Part shown: positions 62,863 through 64,000 of the stretch, one piece after another
Layout: the number at the start of each line of letters is the position of its first letter
How positions within the stretch are numbered: position 1 is the stretch's first letter
The notes under the pieces: model-generated
The model's input: the letters and a program-made list of their open reading frames with translations, nothing else
Database searches by the model: none
What the model was told of the DNA's origin: nothing
Translations under genes and position numbers: made by a program
NCBI RefSeq assembly: GCF_008806975.1
Contig: NZ_CP031728.1
Coordinates: 5,187,501 to 5,251,500 of the forward strand
Length of the DNA: 64,000 nt
DNA from: Cellvibrio sp. KY-GH-1
GTDB lineage: Bacteria > Pseudomonadota > Gammaproteobacteria > Pseudomonadales > Cellvibrionaceae
Direction of reading: 5' to 3'

Positions 62863-64000
62863 ATGATACTGAATAAAATGAAACGTAAAAAATTTAAATC
62901 CTATATTTCGCTGAAACAACGCATTACTGCCGCATTTATGGTGGCGGTAATGTTGCTGCAAATTTGCGTTCCCACTGTTGCGCTTGCTGCTACTGCTTGG
63001 GGTACACAGGCAGAGTTCAATCGCCAATTGCAACTGCAATTGGAAAGTGGGTTGTTTAGTCGGGTAGAAAACACAGCGGCAGATGATGCCTACAAAGGCG
63101 CGTATTACATCTATCAAGAACCTCAACCCACCACAAACCTGCTGGATTTTTACCGTGACTACAACCAGATAAGTGATTCGCCAGTTATTAAAATGGTGGG
63201 TGACACTTTTGTACAAACCCGTTTGATTCGCAGCCAGATCAAGGCGTTGCTTGGGCGCTTCTTGATACCAAAATCCATTGCGCCGTTAACAGTGTACGCC
63301 GCTGAGGCTGAGCAAATTAATAAACTGTATGCGGCGGGAATAGGTTACGGCGGTCCAAAGGACAATAGGATACCAATGGGTACGCTATTGGCAGCTAATG
63401 CGTCTGTTGCTACCGATATGATTTGGCCTGAAGTACGTACTATTACTACTAGTACGGGTGATGTGAATGTGTGGGTTCCAGTGGTGCACCTTTCGCAAGC
63501 AACTATGGAAAGTAAAGTTGATGGTCATGACATCAATTTATTCGGTGACACTAAATTTGCTGGCCTTACATTAAGTGAAGATGTTTTATTGACCGGCGGC
63601 AACAACACCATTACTGGTGTGAATGGGATTATCAATAATGGTGGCAATATTCAGGCGCTGGGTAATATTACGCTGTCAAGCTCGGGAACCATTGCCAACC
63701 TGGGAGGTGTATTTAGTGCAACGGGCAATTTAAAAATCGTTGCAGATAATTTTTACAACAAAACCCTCGTTGTTCCCTACAAAGATAAAAATGGTGAAGG
63801 AACCAAAATTGGTCGTGTAGCCCAAATTACTGGTTCCAGCATAGAAGTTGTTGCTGCAGATGGAATTACCTTTGAAGGGGCATCTGCTGTTTCTACTGAG
63901 GGAACGCTAACTCTCAGTGCTGAGAACGATATCAACATACTACCCGTACAAACTGGTAGCTCCGGTCAATCCCAAAGTGGCCACTGGGAAATCAATAAAT
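62863..64000 (+). CDS. Filamentous-haemagglutinin-like exported protein, truncated by the window end
   Basis: The frame is open from the ATG at 62863 (GGAGG upstream) to the end of the window, at least 379 codons. The N-terminus has a long basic stretch (MKRKKFKSYISLKQR) before a hydrophobic core ending VALAA, like the extended signal peptides of large autotransporters and TpsA proteins. From about residue 215 the sequence turns into FHA-type repeats: DGHDINLFGDTKFAGLTL, IINNGGNIQALGNITLSSSG and GVFSATGNLKIVADNFYNK. No N-terminal TPS secretion domain is visible. The C-terminal part, where a toxin or anchor might be, lies beyond the window. Confidence 0.85.
   Translation, partial: MILNKMKRKKFKSYISLKQRITAAFMVAVMLLQICVPTVALAATAWGTQAEFNRQLQLQLESGLFSRVENTAADDAYKGAYYIYQEPQPTTNLLDFYRDYNQISDSPVIKMVGDTFVQTRLIRSQIKALLGRFLIPKSIAPLTVYAAEAEQINKLYAAGIGYGGPKDNRIPMGTLLAANASVATDMIWPEVRTITTSTGDVNVWVPVVHLSQATMESKVDGHDINLFGDTKFAGLTLSEDVLLTGGNNTITGVNGIINNGGNIQALGNITLSSSGTIANLGGVFSATGNLKIVADNFYNKTLVVPYKDKNGEGTKIGRVAQITGSSIEVVAADGITFEGASAVSTEGTLTLSAENDINILPVQTGSSGQSQSGHWEINK

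Overview
The window reads as a chromosomal segment of a free-living, polysaccharide-using gammaproteobacterium, most likely a Cellvibrio-type organism (Cellvibrionaceae). This is an inference from gene content: a dapA-bamC-MBL-purC block, argD-argF, queE-queC, TonB-dependent uptake, an OprB-type porin, a PEP-CTERM protein, large multidomain GGDEF/EAL proteins and a sucrose/fructoside-type cluster. No 16S gene is present to confirm it.

Layout. 1-8 kb: the 3' part of DNA polymerase II, a small lipoprotein ending in an 18-bp tandem repeat and terminator, a secreted metalloprotease beside a frame-broken small gene, a SUKH protein, a PEP-CTERM protein, a lytic transglycosylase followed by an octanucleotide repeat, an EF-hand-like protein and a small exported protein. 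8-24 kb: argF/argD, an Hpt-REC-REC protein with eroded GGDEF/EAL domains, a TonB receptor, HrpB helicase, a porin, a chemoreceptor, an intradiol-dioxygenase-like Tat lipoprotein and a BaeSR-like two-component system. 24-33 kb: grxD, corA, small unknowns, queE/queC, a 1294-residue MASE1-PAS-GAF-GGDEF-EAL protein and two identical tRNA-Lys genes. 33-39 kb: nadA, dapA, bamC, an MBL hydrolase, purC, a PilZ protein and an LRR lipoprotein. 39-44 kb: an OmpA-like lipoprotein, a BlaI / M56-TonB / TonB locus with repeated operators, and rsmJ. 44-49 kb: MFS transporter, ROK repressor, clan GH-J-type glycosidase and ROK sugar kinase, tied together by an 18-bp motif that occurs at two promoters. 49-54 kb: hemN behind a perfect FNR/Anr box, a 2OG-Fe(II) oxygenase, and the circularly permuted ATP-grasp / alpha-E pair. 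54.3-55.6 kb: a complete IS256-family element with intact inverted repeats and an 8-bp target duplication.

The least ordinary part is 55.8-64 kb. It holds three consecutive exported proteins: one with a golvesin-C-like beta domain, a 1982-residue modular protein, and the start of a filamentous-haemagglutinin-like protein that runs off the window. The 1982-residue protein has Ig-like and thrombospondin-3-like modules, about eight cysteine-bearing Ig-like repeats, and an internal stretch resembling the FHA/TPS haemagglutination domain. That is unlike classical TpsA proteins, where the TPS domain is N-terminal. No TpsB transporter is visible in the window. This is the best candidate for an undescribed surface or secretion system.

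Start codons were chosen by Shine-Dalgarno spacing, signal peptides and family length, so several genes are shorter than their longest open frame. All functional calls rest on motif recognition by eye; no database search was run.
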